64,000 nt of DNA from Acidobacteriota bacterium (GTDB lineage: Bacteria; Acidobacteriota; Holophagae; Thermotomaculales; Thermotomaculaceae): NCBI GenBank assembly GCA_013152385.1, contig JAADGL010000010.1:1-64000 (forward strand). Reading direction: 5' to 3'. How positions within the stretch are numbered: the stretch's first letter is position 1; every line of letters begins with the position of its first letter. Positions 6,561 to 16,412 of the stretch are shown piece after piece. The position numbers and the translations under genes were made by a program. The notes below the pieces were generated by a model, which had not been told where the DNA came from, ran no database searches, and saw nothing but the letters and a program-made list of their open reading frames with translations.

Positions 6561-8729
6561 TTACCAGCGCCAGGTCCAGCGGCATTTCAGTGCAATTTGA
6601 TTGGATAGGGGAATGCTCCGGCTCAGCGGACGGTACAATGGCTGTTCCCAACCGTAGTTCCAGACCAGAAATATGTCCCGTCCGGGAGCAATGGTCCAAC
6701 GGAGCCGGTTATTTACACCGATTTCACGGGAACTGTTATCATACTGGGTGTAACTTGAGAGAACAAGATCCGGGGTAAAGGCATAAACAAGTTTAAACTG
6801 CCAGAGCCGTTCCACAAAGTTTCCCTGTGGCAGATAACCATAGTCATGTTCCGTTTGAAGTTCCATATGTAGATGGCCGCCGGTACCGGACCAGTGGAGG
6901 TAGGCCCGTGCCTGGGTCAACCGCCCGGTGTAAAATTCTCCGAACCAGGTGGATGTTCCGATGACAAAGGGATTGGAACGGGGAGATTCCAATTCTACCC
7001 GGAAGCGCAGGAAATGGTAACCGCCTGCCGGAATGAATACACCGTCGGAAATTTCAAAGGGTTCATACAAAAATTCGTATTGGGGCGCAATGTTAAATTC
7101 AAAGTGGGCACCGGACTGGGTGTCCACATTAAAAGGCGCGGTGAACAGGCGCCAGGATTCGGTAACACCTTTCAGGCTTTCCACATAGCGAAAATAAGAC
7201 TCAAAAAACATCTGGCGGACCCAGTTTCCCAGCCTGCCTCCGGGCCGGGGCTGGTAAGCCATTCCCAGTGACAGCTGCCGGGTTCCGGGCCGGGGCAGAA
7301 AACCGAGGCCGGGATCCATTGCGTCCCCGAATTCTTTGTAGGTAATACTCATGTCCCAGAGGTCGTTGGGATAATCCACTTTGAAGCCCCAGCCGGATTT
7401 CCGTCCCGCTTCCAGGTCTCCGGATGTTCCGGCAAACCAGCCTCCGATACTGAAATTTTTGTTTCCCCGGAAGGTGGATGTTGTCCAGAGTGCATCCACG
7501 CCTGCCATTGTATTGTCCGAAATGCCGTCCGGATTTCCGTTTGTCATGATGGTTCCGATTCTGAGGTGGGAGTTTACGTCATATGTCAGCCGCCCGGCAA
7601 ACATGTTGGTGGCAGGGACGCTGTCCGAATCTCTGGTTTGAACATCCAGCATTGCCATGGACCACGGCCCCTGCTGCCCCATGACTTTCACTCCGAAATC
7701 AATGGGGATCTGCTTGCCGTCATACAGCCCGATGCGGCGGGAGTAGAAGGGAATAAAATCTTCATGAAGTCCGGTTCCGAAATTAAAGAGATTGGAGCCT
7801 TCCAGGAAAAATTCGCGCTTTTCAGGAAAAAAGAGGCTGAAACGGGTCAGGTTGACCTGTCTGGTATCCACTTCTGTTTCCGCAAAATCCGTATTCAATG
7901 TCAGCATGCCGGAAATTCCCGGGGTGATGCTGTACCGGAGGTCAAGTCCTGCCGTTGCTTTCAATGCACTGTGCCCGTCCTGAAAATTCTGGTTGGTATT
8001 CACCACCCCGTAAGGGGAAACCGAAAATCCATGTCCCTGATTCATGCGCTTCATTCCGGCCAGGGCTCCGGTATGGCGCATATCAAAACGATGGCAGTCC
8101 AGCGTTGTGCCGGCCCAGCGCAGGCTCAGTTGTTTCCGCGCTACCCAGCGCTGCACATCCATTTTCCAGACCTCCTGCCCCGGTGTAAATCTCAGGGTGT
8201 GGGCGGGGATTCTCATTTCCACTGTCCAGCCGGTTTTTGTCCGCCGGGTTCGGGCATTCCAGATACCGTCCCAGTCCAGAGACATGCTTTCCGGGCCGGA
8301 AATCAGGCCGTCTGTCCGGGCACCGGCCGGGTTGACCTGGAACAGGAAACCGGTTCGGTTGTCGCCGAAGGTGTCAAGAAGTACCGCAACCTTGTCATCT
8401 CCCTCCATTTCACTGTCCCGCTGCATGGTATGAACTGAAATCCGGGAAGGGTTGGGATCGGTACATTGAATTCCGATGTACAGTGCCCGGTTGGTTGTAA
8501 TAACATAAACTTTTGTGTGGAAAGGAGTGGGCTCCCCGGGGTGGGGGGATTGCTGAACCAGATCAGCGATAATTCCGGCATGTTTCCAGGCAGGCTCATC
8601 CAGTTTCCCATCCAGACGGATGGGAAGATTCGTATAGCTTGCAACAACTTTATTTATGGCGGAAGCAGGAACGGCAGTAAGGCCGAGAATGATGAAAAGC
8701 AGGAAAAACAGACGGAACTTCAGATTCAT
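6561..8729 (-). CDS. DUF5916 secreted/outer-membrane protein with CBM9-like domain
   Basis: The 722-residue protein starts with a signal peptide (cleaved after about ASA, residue 24). A carbohydrate-binding family-9-like beta-sandwich follows (about 30-210; IRLDGKLDEPAWKHA is typical of its opening strand). The rest is a long beta-rich DUF5916 domain with many aromatic, alternating strands, probably an outer-membrane barrel. The motif SLFFPEKREFFLEGSNLFNFG around 315-335 is a hallmark of the family. The start is supported by AGGAGG upstream, and a TATAAT box on the minus strand lies at 8759-8764. Function is unknown; such proteins are abundant in Bacteroidota, Acidobacteriota and Gemmatimonadota and are often linked to binding of sugars or peptides. 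Confidence 0.88.
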   Translation of the reverse strand: MNLKFRLFFLLFIILGLTAVPASAINKVVASYTNLPIRLDGKLDEPAWKHAGIIADLVQQSPHPGEPTPFHTKVYVITTNRALYIGIQCTDPNPSRISVHTMQRDSEMEGDDKVAVLLDTFGDNRTGFLFQVNPAGARTDGLISGPESMSLDWDGIWNARTRRTKTGWTVEMRIPAHTLRFTPGQEVWKMDVQRWVARKQLSLRWAGTTLDCHRFDMRHTGALAGMKRMNQGHGFSVSPYGVVNTNQNFQDGHSALKATAGLDLRYSITPGISGMLTLNTDFAETEVDTRQVNLTRFSLFFPEKREFFLEGSNLFNFGTGLHEDFIPFYSRRIGLYDGKQIPIDFGVKVMGQQGPWSMAMLDVQTRDSDSVPATNMFAGRLTYDVNSHLRIGTIMTNGNPDGISDNTMAGVDALWTTSTFRGNKNFSIGGWFAGTSGDLEAGRKSGWGFKVDYPNDLWDMSITYKEFGDAMDPGLGFLPRPGTRQLSLGMAYQPRPGGRLGNWVRQMFFESYFRYVESLKGVTESWRLFTAPFNVDTQSGAHFEFNIAPQYEFLYEPFEISDGVFIPAGGYHFLRFRVELESPRSNPFVIGTSTWFGEFYTGRLTQARAYLHWSGTGGHLHMELQTEHDYGYLPQGNFVERLWQFKLVYAFTPDLVLSSYTQYDNSSREIGVNNRLRWTIAPGRDIFLVWNYGWEQPLYRPLSRSIPLSNQIALKCRWTWRW

Positions 8730-8810
8730 ACACCCCTCCTGAAAAATTCAGTTAAAAAATTATACCGGTTTTTGCCCCGAAAGTTTCAGGGAAGCGGTAA
8801 AAAGCGGTGG

Positions 8811-10712
8811 TCAGAATCCGCCGCCCCCGCCGCCGCCTCCTCCGCCTCCGGAGAAACCACCGCCCCCGCCGCCGGAACTGGAACCGGGAGGTACGGAAGA
8901 AGAAGAAACCGCCGAACTGAATGAAGAAGAGAGGGAAGAAGCAAAGCCGGCCGCCCCGAGAGTATTCCAGGCGGTTCCGCTGTACCAGGCGGGACGATAA
9001 CCGCCCTGTTCCCGTGACAGCTCTGTGTTCAGGATATTGGCGAAGCGTTCCGCCCACTGGTTTTCAACTTCGAGTGCCAGTGCGTAAGGGAGATATTTTT
9101 CAAAAAGTTCCGGTGTCTTTTTTACAGGAGTTTTGAAATTCAGTTCGTCCTTTTCAGAAACAGAAAGGAAAAGTTTGAACCCTTCGATTTTGTCCATTTC
9201 CTTTCGTCCGAACAATGTGGGCGCTTTCAACAGCCAGTAGAATAGTACATCAAGAAAAATAACGATAATAAGAATGGCAATGGCTGTATAACCGGAGGAT
9301 TTTCCCAGCATATAGATTCCGGCGACTTCACCGGCCAGAAAAGGCAGGGTAAAGACAGTGGTTACAATGGCACTGCCGGGTTTTCCGCCGCCTTTAAATA
9401 CACTTTTCCAGCTGCTGAAAGCGGCACCGGCAAGCGCCAGTACGCCCCCTGTCCAACCGGCCAGCCACAGGATCATAAACAAGGAGGGCGCTGCCAGAGG
9501 CGACAATGCCCCGACCGCCAGGAGGACAAGAACTGAAAGCAGAACCCCGGGAACAAACCATCCGGTATTCTTTTTGAAATACTTTTTCATAAAATGATTT
9601 TTTAAAGAATTTTGAAAAGCCTGCATCGCGCTCTGAATTGTCAATGCGTTGCTGTTATCCAGCATAATTTCCGGCCTGGGCCCCAGAAGCTTTGTAAATA
9701 ATCTGGATTCTTCCGGTGACGGCTTCTCGCGGCCGTTCTCCAGCCGGATTAGGGTATAGTCTCCATCATCTTCTTCAATCCTGAGCCAGCCCTTCACTGC
9801 GAGATTCAAGATGGCGGCGGACATGGCTTTTTTATCAAACCCCATCCGCTTGATATACCGCATTGCTGCCGGGGATAATCCGTCCGGCGGCTCGTACAAG
9901 GGTACAATCGGCCCCGGAGCAGGGTCTTTTCCGACTTTAACCCATGCAATCATGTAGTACAGAAAGAGGAGGATGATTCCCGCAGCCCCCACAAGCAGGT
10001 TCAGGTTGTCTCTGAACAGCATTTCCATTTTTTCTTTTCCGGTGGGTTCGCGGACAAAGCCTTTGGGCCACAGCAGGACGATTGTCACCCCTTCCCCGGG
10101 GTTGAGTGTCCGCGTTGTTTCAAACACGGTGTTGCCTTGCGAATCAACAAATACCCGGCAGCTTTGTTCTTTTGATCCGAACCGGCCCACGTAAGCACTT
10201 TTCTCCATCACTTTGTTTTTTGCCCCTTCCGGCAAAATTACCGTAATTTTTACGTGGTCAATGGGAAACGCCCAGCTGTGGCCGACAGCGTTCCAGTATA
10301 GTTCATCGTGGTTTTTGAAATAACCGATTTGCCGGTCTGTGCGGTATCGCAATTCGTAGTTATAGATTCCGGGGAAAATGCTGCTGCTTTTACTGCCGAG
10401 ATACACCCGCCAGCCGTTGGAACGGCGTACCACAGACCATGGAATCAATGTTCCGTTCCGTTTTACTGAAATCACTTCAAAGCGGACACGGACCCGGTTT
10501 CCCGTTTTGTCCCGGTAATCGGTGGGGAAATCCCGGTAGATTCCATGACGGATCCGGTTCCCCTCCGCCCGAACCTCAATTGATTCAACAACCAGCATGG
10601 AACTGTCCGGATTTACGGTGATCCGGCTGGCATAGTTTAGGATCCGTTCATCGGCAAATCCGTTGGCTGCGAACAGAACGATAATCAGGAACAAAAGTAC
10701 AAACCGTTTCAT
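8811..10712 (-). CDS. DUF2207 membrane protein with Gly-rich tail
   Basis: The 633-residue protein has a signal peptide (about residues 1-20) and an extracytoplasmic DUF2207 domain (about 20-215) with the characteristic HGIYRDFPTDY segment. A transmembrane helix follows at about 235-258, then a cytoplasmic winged-helix-like stretch, two to four further helices (about 385-505), and a C-terminal tail that becomes Ser-rich and finally almost pure Gly ending in Phe. YciQ-type DUF2207 proteins commonly end this way and travel with LemA. The LemA stop overlaps this start by 4 bases, so they are co-translated. The role is unknown, probably envelope-associated. Confidence 0.88.
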   Translation of the reverse strand: MKRFVLLFLIIVLFAANGFADERILNYASRITVNPDSSMLVVESIEVRAEGNRIRHGIYRDFPTDYRDKTGNRVRVRFEVISVKRNGTLIPWSVVRRSNGWRVYLGSKSSSIFPGIYNYELRYRTDRQIGYFKNHDELYWNAVGHSWAFPIDHVKITVILPEGAKNKVMEKSAYVGRFGSKEQSCRVFVDSQGNTVFETTRTLNPGEGVTIVLLWPKGFVREPTGKEKMEMLFRDNLNLLVGAAGIILLFLYYMIAWVKVGKDPAPGPIVPLYEPPDGLSPAAMRYIKRMGFDKKAMSAAILNLAVKGWLRIEEDDGDYTLIRLENGREKPSPEESRLFTKLLGPRPEIMLDNSNALTIQSAMQAFQNSLKNHFMKKYFKKNTGWFVPGVLLSVLVLLAVGALSPLAAPSLFMILWLAGWTGGVLALAGAAFSSWKSVFKGGGKPGSAIVTTVFTLPFLAGEVAGIYMLGKSSGYTAIAILIIVIFLDVLFYWLLKAPTLFGRKEMDKIEGFKLFLSVSEKDELNFKTPVKKTPELFEKYLPYALALEVENQWAERFANILNTELSREQGGYRPAWYSGTAWNTLGAAGFASSLSSSFSSAVSSSSVPPGSSSGGGGGGFSGGGGGGGGGGGF

Positions 10713-11269
10713 TTTGTGTCCTCCCGAAAGGAAAGTTCCGGTGATTTTTCTTCTCCCGCTTCGAGCTCAAAATAGTCAGCAGGCTGATAGCGGAACATTT
10801 TAGCAACTATCAGCGAAGGGAAAGATTCCAGCTGCACATTGTATAGTTTTACTGCTCCGTTGTAGAAGCGGCGGGCCATCTGAATATTATCTTCAAGCTC
10901 CGAAATCTGCTGCTGCAATGCGAGGAAGTTCCGGTTCGCTTTCAAGTCGGGATAATTTTCTGCCAGTGCGAAAAGCTGCCGGAGCCCGGCTCCCAGAGCC
11001 GTCTCCGCATTTGCTCTCGCTTTTCCGTCTGAAATCCCCATGCAGGCGTTCCGGGCTTCCACCACCTGCCGTAAAGTGTCTTTTTCGTGAACAGCGTATC
11101 CTTTCACCGCTTCCACCAGTTTTGGAATCAGGTCGTGGCGGCGTTTTAATTGAACGTCAATATCACTCCAGGCCTGTTTGACCATGTTTTTTAACCGGAC
11201 GAAGCGGTTGAAGATCAGAATGAACCCGAAAACAGGTATCAAAACCAGAATCAGAACCCAAATAAGCAT
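10709..11269 (-). CDS. lemA: LemA family protein
   Basis: The 186-residue protein has an N-terminal membrane helix (about residues 1-22) and a long alpha-helical domain. It carries the LemA signatures VKQAWSDIDVQLKRRHDLIPKLVEAVKGY (about 33-61) and AENYPDLKAN (about 110-119). Start ATG 11269 is taken because GGAGG lies immediately upstream; the frame runs further but without a ribosome site. It is translationally coupled to the downstream DUF2207 gene, a pairing widely seen in bacteria, where the two are thought to work in the envelope. The biochemical role is unknown. Confidence 0.93.
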   Translation of the reverse strand: MLIWVLILVLIPVFGFILIFNRFVRLKNMVKQAWSDIDVQLKRRHDLIPKLVEAVKGYAVHEKDTLRQVVEARNACMGISDGKARANAETALGAGLRQLFALAENYPDLKANRNFLALQQQISELEDNIQMARRFYNGAVKLYNVQLESFPSLIVAKMFRYQPADYFELEAGEEKSPELSFREDTK

Positions 11270-11282
11270 TATGCCTCCGAAC

Positions 11283-11666
11283 TTACCATTTTCCGAAAAA
11301 ACGGGAAATATCAAAATAAATGTCCACGGTTTTCCCATCGGGCCGGACACAGATGATTTTGTCGTAAATTCCGTGTTTCCCCTGGAGAAGCGCCTGCCCC
11401 CGCACCTTCCAGTCCGGATGATGAACTGCGATCCAGTGATATTCGGACCGGACACCGTCGTCCTCCCCCTTTGCATTCAGAATGCTAACCGCGGTTTCCA
11501 GCGAAAGCCCGTTTCCACCGCCGTAACGGATGGCCGGGTTGAGCTGTTTTTCAACCGGAGTACTGTCATGGTTCGAACGCATGGTTGCCGCTGTTTCCGG
11601 TGCTTTCGCACAGGATAACGATATCAGCACTGCCGCGCATATCCAAAACAGGTGAATTTTTCTCAT
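11283..11666 (-). CDS. Small conserved lipoprotein
   Basis: The 127-residue protein has a lipoprotein signal ending LISLSC (Cys19). The mature part has a GGGNGLSLETAVSILNAKGEDDGVRSEY segment followed by HHPDWKVRGQALL and a KTVDIYFDISRFFGK end. Other small exported proteins share this pattern of a GDGSS-like opening and a closing YFDI..FFGK, but I know no named family or function. It sits 13 bases before lemA and 31 bases after the dipeptidase gene, so all four minus-strand genes from 13143 to 8811 may be one transcript. The serine at -3 of the lipobox is unusual. Confidence 0.72.
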   Translation of the reverse strand: MRKIHLFWICAAVLISLSCAKAPETAATMRSNHDSTPVEKQLNPAIRYGGGNGLSLETAVSILNAKGEDDGVRSEYHWIAVHHPDWKVRGQALLQGKHGIYDKIICVRPDGKTVDIYFDISRFFGKW

Positions 11667-11697
11667 CCTTTTCCCCCCTTTCTTTATACGAAGTGAT

Positions 11698-13143
11698 TCA
11701 GCGGTTCAGTTTCCACAGTTCTTTCAGGCCGATTGCCGAGAACCGGGTTAAAGCGGTTCTGGCTTTTTTCTGATTCCTTTTTAATAATTTTAACACTTTT
11801 TTCTCAAATCCGGGCACAGCCCGCATCAGGGTCGTTTCCACTTCGTCCCGTCTCAAACGAACCGCTTCGATTTTGTTTCCGTAGTCTGCGTCAATCCGCA
11901 TTGCCTGCTCAAAGAATGACCAGTATGCCAGCTTTTCCGTGGCAACATAGCGGGAGGAATCCGGGGTAAATTGAGATGCTATGGCGCCGTCGAAGGGTTT
12001 TCTGGCAAAACCGTGGGGGAAGGCCAGAATTCCGCAGTATACCGGTACAAAGGGCTGGATACAGGGCCGCCGGGGGGCAATCCACAAAATTGCGCCCATG
12101 GATACCGGCAGTTCGGGACGAAGCTGTGCTACAAATCCGTATTGGGTAGTATCGGAGCAGATTCGTTTCACAAAATTTCCGTGGGGGTTGCCGTGGTTGA
12201 AATCGGCGGGAGTCTCAAACTGGCAGCCTTCGTAGTGGTCCCGGAGTATTGCGGTGAGATCGGGAATGCCGAGTTTCCTTGCCGGAACAAAGGAAAAGGG
12301 CAGCGGTTTTCTCAGACTCCAGTCTTTTCCGGATAATTTTACCACTCCCCGCCACCACCGGGCCAGGTTCCGGATACTGTATTTTGATTTCGGGGCATTG
12401 TAAATTTCCCGGAAATTAAATGCGCCGTCCCGGTCCGGCTTGTACCAGCCCCGTTTTACCGCATAGGAAATGATGGCGGGAGTGCCGAGGTAGTCGGCAT
12501 TGTCCGACAGTTTGATTTCTCCGATGGTGTAGCAGTTGGCAATTACCGCGACCTGATTGTCCGGTACCCGTTCTGCCACCCAGAGGCGTCCGCGGACAAC
12601 GGAAAACAGCCATGCTTCTTTTGTGTCGGCAATGGAATAGGTCCGTCCCGAAGAATGGTAGCCGAATTCTTCCACCAGTTTTCCGCCGATTTCCACCGCT
12701 TCCCTGGCGGTATGTGCCCGTTCCGCCATCAGCCGTCGAAGCCAGTATCCGATTCCTCCGTCCGTCAACTTCGCCTGTTTCACCCGGGATTGGCACTGAT
12801 TGGATGAAATGGCCACCCCGTATTCATTCATATAACTGTCGGCAAATTCTTCTCCCGGCATTTGAAGCCAGATATAAGCTGCGGTTTCCGGTACCTGGGG
12901 TACTGTCCCCCCGTTTTTCAGGGTAACGACTTCTCCCGGTTTATGAGAGAGGTGCGGAACTTTTATAAAATTGACAATTTGAGGCGGCGGATCATCCTCG
13001 TTGTGGGCGAAATAAACCGCTCCGTCCCGTGTTGCGCCGTTGCCGGCCAGAACGGAAAAGCAGTTTTCACCAGCTCCCGCCATGGAAGACAGCGAGAAGA
13101 AAAGAAGAATAAACAACACGATTCCCCGGGTATTTTTGAACAT
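11698..13143 (-). CDS. C69-family dipeptidase (secreted Ntn hydrolase)
   Basis: The 481-residue protein belongs to peptidase family C69 (PepD-like N-terminal nucleophile hydrolases). After a signal peptide the sequence GENCFSVLAG places the candidate nucleophile Cys near the new N-terminus (about residue 29). It is followed by GAVYFAHNEDDP, MNEYGVAISSNQC, and a C-terminal Ntn core with SRYVATEKLAYWSF. Start 13143 is chosen because GAGGGGAGC lies directly upstream; two upstream in-frame ATGs lack ribosome sites. It would cleave short peptides in the periplasm. A promoter is visible upstream and a lipoprotein gene follows closely. Confidence 0.87.
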   Translation of the reverse strand: MFKNTRGIVLFILLFFSLSSMAGAGENCFSVLAGNGATRDGAVYFAHNEDDPPPQIVNFIKVPHLSHKPGEVVTLKNGGTVPQVPETAAYIWLQMPGEEFADSYMNEYGVAISSNQCQSRVKQAKLTDGGIGYWLRRLMAERAHTAREAVEIGGKLVEEFGYHSSGRTYSIADTKEAWLFSVVRGRLWVAERVPDNQVAVIANCYTIGEIKLSDNADYLGTPAIISYAVKRGWYKPDRDGAFNFREIYNAPKSKYSIRNLARWWRGVVKLSGKDWSLRKPLPFSFVPARKLGIPDLTAILRDHYEGCQFETPADFNHGNPHGNFVKRICSDTTQYGFVAQLRPELPVSMGAILWIAPRRPCIQPFVPVYCGILAFPHGFARKPFDGAIASQFTPDSSRYVATEKLAYWSFFEQAMRIDADYGNKIEAVRLRRDEVETTLMRAVPGFEKKVLKLLKRNQKKARTALTRFSAIGLKELWKLNR

Positions 13144-13177
13144 AAAAGCTCCCCTCATGAAAGATAACAACAGGGCT

Positions 13178-13206
13178 ATTTTACCGTTTTTCAGGCTGTT
13201 CGGCAA
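13178..13206 (-). promoter_or_regulatory. Promoter of the C69 dipeptidase gene
   Basis: On the minus strand TTGCCG (13206-13201) and TAAAAT (13183-13178) are separated by exactly 17 bases. The start codon is 35 bases downstream of the -10 box. Confidence 0.5.
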
Positions 13207-13245
13207 GGCAGGCGGTTTTTTGGTTTCTTATCCGCCATTCATTTT

Positions 13246-16200
13246 CTATTCCGGGTTTCCTGTCATGAAAGGCCCGCTGTCGCCGGCTGCACCGCCCACC
13301 ACAGACCAGGTTACTTTTCCCATGTATTCCCGCAGGGAATCCAGCAGAGAATAGAAAACCGGCACTACAAAAAGGGTCAGAAACGTGGAAGTGGTCAACC
13401 CGCCGATTACGGTAACCGCCAGTGGGGAATAGGGAATCCCCACCAGATTGGATTTTCCGACCGCCAGCGGAATCAGCCCCATAATTGTGGTCAATGCGGT
13501 CATCAAAATGGGACGCAGACGGTTTTTGCTCCCCTCTATAATGGCTTCCCGCTTGGGAATTCCCTCCCGGCGAAGCTGGTTAACATGGTCAATGAGGACA
13601 ATGCCGTTGTTTACCACAATTCCAATGAGAATCAGCGTGCCTGTGCTGGCCATGGGATTGAATATGGTTCCGGTGGCATAGAGAAGCCAGAATGAGCCGA
13701 CAAATGCCAGAGGCACGGAAATGATAATGGAAAACGGCAGAATGAAGGATTCAAAGAGAACGCCCATCAGCAGCAGAACAAATGTGGCGGCAAGAATCAG
13801 CGCAAATAATGTGGCGTTGTCGCTTTCTGTCAGGTCCTGGAAACGGCGGCCTTTGGACCAGGAGTAGCCCGGCGGAAGTTTTACCCCTGCCATGACCCGG
13901 CTGATGGCTTTGGACATTTTCCCCATATCCACGTCGGAATAGGTGATTTTTACACCGATCATTGTTTTTTTGTTTCTGCGGTTGAGCTGTTGAAACCCCT
14001 TTTGAACCCGGAACCGGGTCAGGCTTTCAATGGGAATCATCTTTCCTTTTGAAGCGATTTGCAGAGAACGGATTTTTTCCAGTGAGCTGCGGTTTTTCTT
14101 CCGGAAAAGAAGCTGAACATTGATTTCCCGGTCCGGAGCGAGAAATTTCGGCAGGGGCGTTTCCCGGAGGACGCTGGATATGGTGGATTCGATTTCAATG
14201 GGCCTCACTCCCCGTTGAATGGAGGCTTCCCGCTTAACAGACGCCACAATTTCATCGGTCTGCTCGTCCATGTCCAGATCGGCACTGATTACGCCTTTGA
14301 TGTTTCGCAGCCTCCGGATGGCCTCGGATGCGGCGGTTTTCAGTGTCCCCAAATCTTTTCCATAGAAATAAACATTGACGGTGCCCCCCTCCGCGGAGTT
14401 GTGGTTTCCCCTGAATCGGATACGGACACCGGGTTCTTTCGGCATCAGTTTTTTTACGGTTTTCATGATTTCCGTCATGTCCTGCTTCGAGTCCCGCTCG
14501 TCAATGAGCCACGCGTTGATCCACATGTTGTGCATGTTGGCAAATGAAGTTACGGTTTTCAATTCCAGCTCTTTTTTGTGTTTGTAAAAAATTCCTTCCA
14601 GCTTGTTGAGGAATTGGTCCCGCCGTTTCAGTGTCCAGTAGCCGGGCACCCGAACACGGATTCCAATTCTCCGGGGCCCTCCCTGCATGTCTCCCACTTT
14701 GTGCATGCGGCTGACAGGATAAATTGTACTCACCACCACCAGCAGGATGATGAGAAACAGCGAACGCTTGTGGCTCAAAGACCAGTTCAGCGCCTTTCCG
14801 TAACCGGAGGCAAGTTTTGTACTGCCATAGGAAACCGTGTCTTTTTTGTGTCCGTTTCTGCGCATCAGATAAGCGGAAGAGAAGGGAATCAGCACCAGTG
14901 CCACAAAGAGGGAAGACAGCAGCGCCAGGATAATGGAAATTCCAACATAGCGCATAAAGAGCTTCATGATCTGGTTGTTTCCCATGAGCATCATCGGGAT
15001 AAAAACAACGATGGTGGTCAGGGTGGCGAGGGTAATGGCAAGGCCCACTTCCCGGGCACCCTGAACCGCGGCGGTACGGTTGTCCAGCCCCAGGGCTTTG
15101 AGCCGTTCGATATTTTCAGACACAACAATGGCGTTATCCACCAGCATCCCCACCGCCAGCATCAGCCCCATGAGGGTCAGCAGGTTCAGGGAGTACCCCA
15201 GAAAATAGAGCCACAATATTGCCATGAGCATGGAAAACGGGATAGACAGGGATACAATGAGGGTCAGGCGGAACCGCCGGAGAAATACAAATACCACAAG
15301 AAGGGCAAACAGGCCGCCGATGGCGCCGGAGATCTGCAAATCCCGAAGTGAACTGTGAATGACTGCGCCCTGGTCCCAAATGACAAAATGCTGATACCCT
15401 TTCAGTTCCGGCTGGGTGGCAAACAATGTGTTGACCCGGTTCCGCACCTCCCGGCAGAGATCCACCGTGTTCCCTCCGGATTCCTTGAAAACGTTCATGA
15501 AAATACCGGGTTTCCCGGCTACGCGAAATACCGATGTTTTTTCCGGAGCCGCATATTTTACGGTGGCAATGTCCCGGATTTTCAAATCTTTCACCCCGAT
15601 GGGCAGATTCCGGATGTCGTCCAGAGATTGAAAACGGGCGGAAGTGACAACGAGGCTTTTCTTTCCCCCTTCAATAAGGTAACCGGAGGATAAAACAAAG
15701 TTGTCTTTCCTTAATGCCTGTAAAAGCCCGTAAAAATTCACTTTGTGCTGCTGAATTTTATTGATGTCCGCTTCAATGAGAATGGATTTTTCATTTAATC
15801 CGTTAAATTCGATTTTCGCGATTCCGTCAATTCTTTGAAGTTTGGGTTCCAGAATATCTTTCATGACATGGCTGGAATCTTCGGCGCCGGGAGCAGGATT
15901 AATGGCAAAGTTGATCACTGCCTCGCTGTTGGGGTCCCATTTCCGGATGTAAATATGGTCAATTTCATCGGGAAGTTCAGGGCGGACCCGTTCAATCCGG
16001 TCGGAAACTTCCTGGTAGGCGGTAGCCATATCGGTTCCCTGGTTAAATTGAATCCAGACTGCGGCCCCGTTGCTGGTGGAACTGGAATTCAGGGATTTAA
16101 TGTTGGAAACCGTGCTGAGCTCATCCTCCACCGGAACCGCAATCTGGTTCATCACCTCCACCGGTGTGGAAGAGGGGTAGGGAATGTAAACATGCATAAA

Positions 16201-16335
16201 AGGAGCGGTAAAGCCGTCGGGAAGCATTTTCAACGGTAAGCGGAAATACGCGATCAGCCCGAAAATCACAATCACGGCAAACATCATCAGTACCGTAACC
16301 GGGCGTTTTACACTGAATTCGGGAATACTTGTCAT
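13246..16335 (-). CDS. RND-family efflux transporter (AcrB/MdtB-like inner-membrane pump)
   Basis: The 1029-residue length and repeat architecture match RND permeases. There is an N-terminal helix (about 12-32), a large periplasmic loop (about 33-330), six helices (about 335-535), a second loop (about 560-860) and five more helices to the C-terminus. The signature GLMLAVGMLVDNAIVVSENIERL near helix 4 has Asp followed by Asn rather than the Asp-Asp pair of AcrB, as in many divergent members. No membrane-fusion protein or outer-membrane factor gene lies beside it, so the partners must be elsewhere. Substrates cannot be predicted. It has its own 5' gap on the minus strand. Confidence 0.92.
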   Translation of the reverse strand: MTSIPEFSVKRPVTVLMMFAVIVIFGLIAYFRLPLKMLPDGFTAPFMHVYIPYPSSTPVEVMNQIAVPVEDELSTVSNIKSLNSSSTSNGAAVWIQFNQGTDMATAYQEVSDRIERVRPELPDEIDHIYIRKWDPNSEAVINFAINPAPGAEDSSHVMKDILEPKLQRIDGIAKIEFNGLNEKSILIEADINKIQQHKVNFYGLLQALRKDNFVLSSGYLIEGGKKSLVVTSARFQSLDDIRNLPIGVKDLKIRDIATVKYAAPEKTSVFRVAGKPGIFMNVFKESGGNTVDLCREVRNRVNTLFATQPELKGYQHFVIWDQGAVIHSSLRDLQISGAIGGLFALLVVFVFLRRFRLTLIVSLSIPFSMLMAILWLYFLGYSLNLLTLMGLMLAVGMLVDNAIVVSENIERLKALGLDNRTAAVQGAREVGLAITLATLTTIVVFIPMMLMGNNQIMKLFMRYVGISIILALLSSLFVALVLIPFSSAYLMRRNGHKKDTVSYGSTKLASGYGKALNWSLSHKRSLFLIILLVVVSTIYPVSRMHKVGDMQGGPRRIGIRVRVPGYWTLKRRDQFLNKLEGIFYKHKKELELKTVTSFANMHNMWINAWLIDERDSKQDMTEIMKTVKKLMPKEPGVRIRFRGNHNSAEGGTVNVYFYGKDLGTLKTAASEAIRRLRNIKGVISADLDMDEQTDEIVASVKREASIQRGVRPIEIESTISSVLRETPLPKFLAPDREINVQLLFRKKNRSSLEKIRSLQIASKGKMIPIESLTRFRVQKGFQQLNRRNKKTMIGVKITYSDVDMGKMSKAISRVMAGVKLPPGYSWSKGRRFQDLTESDNATLFALILAATFVLLLMGVLFESFILPFSIIISVPLAFVGSFWLLYATGTIFNPMASTGTLILIGIVVNNGIVLIDHVNQLRREGIPKREAIIEGSKNRLRPILMTALTTIMGLIPLAVGKSNLVGIPYSPLAVTVIGGLTTSTFLTLFVVPVFYSLLDSLREYMGKVTWSVVGGAAGDSGPFMTGNPE

Positions 16336-16412
16336 AAAACCGTCCTGTTCAAATCAAAATAAGAAAACCGGCAGTGTCAGCCGCTGAACCTTATACGCTG
16401 AAAACGCGGATA

